Positions 5,682 through 6,555 of a stretch of 6,555 nt of DNA are shown here, one piece after another. The notes under the pieces were generated by a model. It was given only the letters and a program-made list of their open reading frames with translations, searched no databases and was not told the origin of the DNA. The stretch's first letter is position 1, and the number at the start of each line of letters is the position of its first letter. The translations under genes and the position numbers were made by a program. This stretch comes from Bacteroidales bacterium UBA1800 (lineage in GTDB: Bacteria > Bacteroidota > Bacteroidia > Bacteroidales > VadinHA17), in NCBI GenBank assembly GCA_002319915.1, contig DCFQ01000104.1, positions 1 to 6,555 on the forward strand. The letters run 5' to 3'.

Positions 5682-6365
5682 ATGATAAACAACCTTCTCT
5701 TCATCTCACTGGCCCCGGTTCTCATCATCGCATTATATGTATATAGCCGCGACAAATATGAAAAGGAACCATTTTCCGTACTTATAAAAGCTTTAGTTAC
5801 AGGGATTATAATTGTATTACCTGTATTGATTATTGAGAAGTTCCTAAATGGAATAAAGCCGGCCATGGAGGGTATCGGAAATGCCGGTTACGATGCTTTC
5901 ATAATTGCAGGGCTTACTGAAGAAGGCTTCAAGTACCTTGGATTCCTGCTGATCTTCTGGAACAACAGGAATTTCGATGAACCGTTCGACGGTATTGTAT
6001 ATGCGGTTTTCATTGCCCTGGGATTTGCAGCTGTTGAGAACCTGGTATATGTATTTACCGGGGGATACAGTGTGGGGGTCGTGCGGGCGGTTACCGCAGT
6101 GCCGGCTCATGCCCTGTTCGGGATAATGATGGGTTATTATTTTGGCCTCGCAAAGTTTTCACTCAAAGGCAGGGCTCCGTTCCTTGTCCTGGCGTTCCTT
6201 GCCCCTTACCTGTCGCACGGAGTATACGATTTCCTGCTGATGTCACAGCAGCCACTTTTCCTGGTCCTGTTCATCCCGGTATTCATTTATTTCTTTTACA
6301 GCGGGTTCCGTAAGATGGCAAGGCTTTCCGACTCATCCAGGTTCAGGTTCCGTTTCGGCAGGTAG
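5682..6365 (+). CDS. PrsW-family intramembrane metalloprotease
   Basis: A polytopic membrane protein of 227 aa, close to the length of B. subtilis PrsW, which performs the first cleavage of the anti-sigma factor RsiW. Family motifs, numbered from the ATG at 5682, are the first membrane helix (5-21) followed by RDKYEKEP (23-30), the EExxK motif (E80, E81, K84), EPFDGIVYA (100-108) running into GFAAVEN (114-120), PAHALFG (141-147) and a late SHGVYD (178-183). The conserved Glu and His residues are those expected at the metal site. About seven hydrophobic segments are visible, with a short basic tail (SSRFRFRFGR). A GTG at 5640 would extend the protein by 14 polar residues and overlap relA by 11 nt. 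I prefer the ATG because the first helix then begins as in other family members. Relation to relA: 31 nt after its stop, probably co-transcribed. The substrate is unknown; the anti-sigma protein encoded at 2239-2829 is a candidate by proximity only. Confidence 0.87.
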   Translation: MINNLLFISLAPVLIIALYVYSRDKYEKEPFSVLIKALVTGIIIVLPVLIIEKFLNGIKPAMEGIGNAGYDAFIIAGLTEEGFKYLGFLLIFWNNRNFDEPFDGIVYAVFIALGFAAVENLVYVFTGGYSVGVVRAVTAVPAHALFGIMMGYYFGLAKFSLKGRAPFLVLAFLAPYLSHGVYDFLLMSQQPLFLVLFIPVFIYFFYSGFRKMARLSDSSRFRFRFGR

Positions 6366-6372
6366 AGGGAGT

Positions 6373-6436
6373 ATCGTGCAATCGTGCGATCGTGCGATCA
6401 TGCGATCATGCGATCGTGCAATCGTGCAATCATGCA
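6373..6436. repeat. Tandem array of eight 8-bp units (ATCRTGCR)
   Basis: Eight contiguous copies of ATC[G/A]TGC[A/G] begin 7 nt after the prsW-like stop. Unit variants in order are ATCGTGCA, ATCGTGCG (two), ATCATGCG (two), ATCGTGCA (two) and ATCATGCA. Variation is confined to transitions at positions 4 and 8. A G at position 8 creates GATC at the junction with the next unit. The array is non-coding in any credible frame and looks like a slippage-prone minisatellite. Confidence 0.9.
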
Positions 6437-6467
6437 AAGAAAACCAGCAACCGGGCTGAACGTTAAG

Positions 6468-6488
6468 TCCCGACATGGGATGTCGGGA
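6468..6488. repeat. Perfect 9-bp hairpin with a 3-nt loop
   Basis: TCCCGACAT (6468-6476) and ATGTCGGGA (6480-6488) are perfect reverse complements around a GGG loop. No T-run follows on either strand, so it is a poor intrinsic terminator. It sits about 100 nt after the prsW-like stop, between the two tandem arrays, and looks more like a dispersed palindromic element or an mRNA 3'-end stabiliser. Confidence 0.7.
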
Positions 6489-6520
6489 TAGCGAAGGAGC
6501 CAGATTGCAGGGCAGGCAAA

Positions 6521-6555
6521 GCAACCAGCAACCAGCAACTAGCAACCAGCAACCA
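6521..6555. repeat. Tandem array of a 7-bp unit (GCAACCA), running off the window end
   Basis: Five contiguous heptamers fill the end of the window: GCAACCA (6521, 6528, 6542 and 6549) and one variant GCAACTA (6535). An isolated related copy, CCAGCAACC, lies at 6444-6452 on the far side of the hairpin. The array probably continues past the window. It has no coding potential that I would credit. Confidence 0.85.

Noticed and set aside
6333..6545. Minus-strand open frame of 70 codons across the repeat region
   Set aside because: Its protein is mostly a translation of the octamer and heptamer repeats, and it overlaps the end of the prsW-like gene. There is no start context or recognisable domain.
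6366..6555. Octamer and heptamer arrays as a CRISPR array
   Set aside because: Units are 7-8 bp, contiguous and without unique spacers, so they are simple tandem repeats.

Overview
The window looks like a chromosomal segment from a member of the Bacteroidota, probably Bacteroidales or a relative. This is an inference. It rests on -7 elements matching the Bacteroidota consensus TAnnTTTG (minus strand 63-70, plus strand 1707-1714), AT-rich start regions that mostly lack a Shine-Dalgarno sequence, secreted DUF4252 proteins, and a long RelA/SpoT protein and an ECF sigma factor of the type seen in that phylum. Base composition looks even across the coding genes. I see no transposase, integrase, phage gene or CRISPR array. 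Coding density is high and every full gene is on the plus strand.

Left edge (1-184): the 5' half of a tRNA-Lys(UUU) on the minus strand runs off the window. It is preceded by a near-ideal housekeeping promoter and is divergent from a short-chain dehydrogenase/reductase gene (185-1003). A 10-bp perfect inverted repeat after that gene may be its terminator.

Centre (1186-3353): a compact four-gene cassette. It encodes a secreted DUF4252 protein, an ECF sigma-70 factor, a single-pass membrane protein that is probably its anti-sigma factor (44-nt overlap with the sigma gene), and a second, paralogous secreted DUF4252 protein (1-nt overlap). Overlaps and spacing indicate one co-expressed unit. The layout suggests an envelope-responsive sigma/anti-sigma system with two periplasmic partners or outputs of unknown function. 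This is the least characterised system in the window.

Right part (3473-6365): a full-length RelA/SpoT-family (p)ppGpp enzyme starts at TTG behind a strong Shine-Dalgarno. Its synthetase, TGS, zinc-finger and ACT domains look intact, but several hydrolase-site residues are replaced, so it is probably a synthetase-dominant RelA type. It is followed at once by a PrsW-family intramembrane metalloprotease. Because B. subtilis PrsW cleaves an anti-sigma factor, the nearby ECF/anti-sigma pair is an interesting candidate partner, but this is only a hypothesis from proximity.

Right edge (6366-6555): no gene is credible here. The region holds three repeat structures: eight tandem copies of an 8-bp unit, a perfect 9-bp hairpin, and at least five copies of a 7-bp unit running off the window end.
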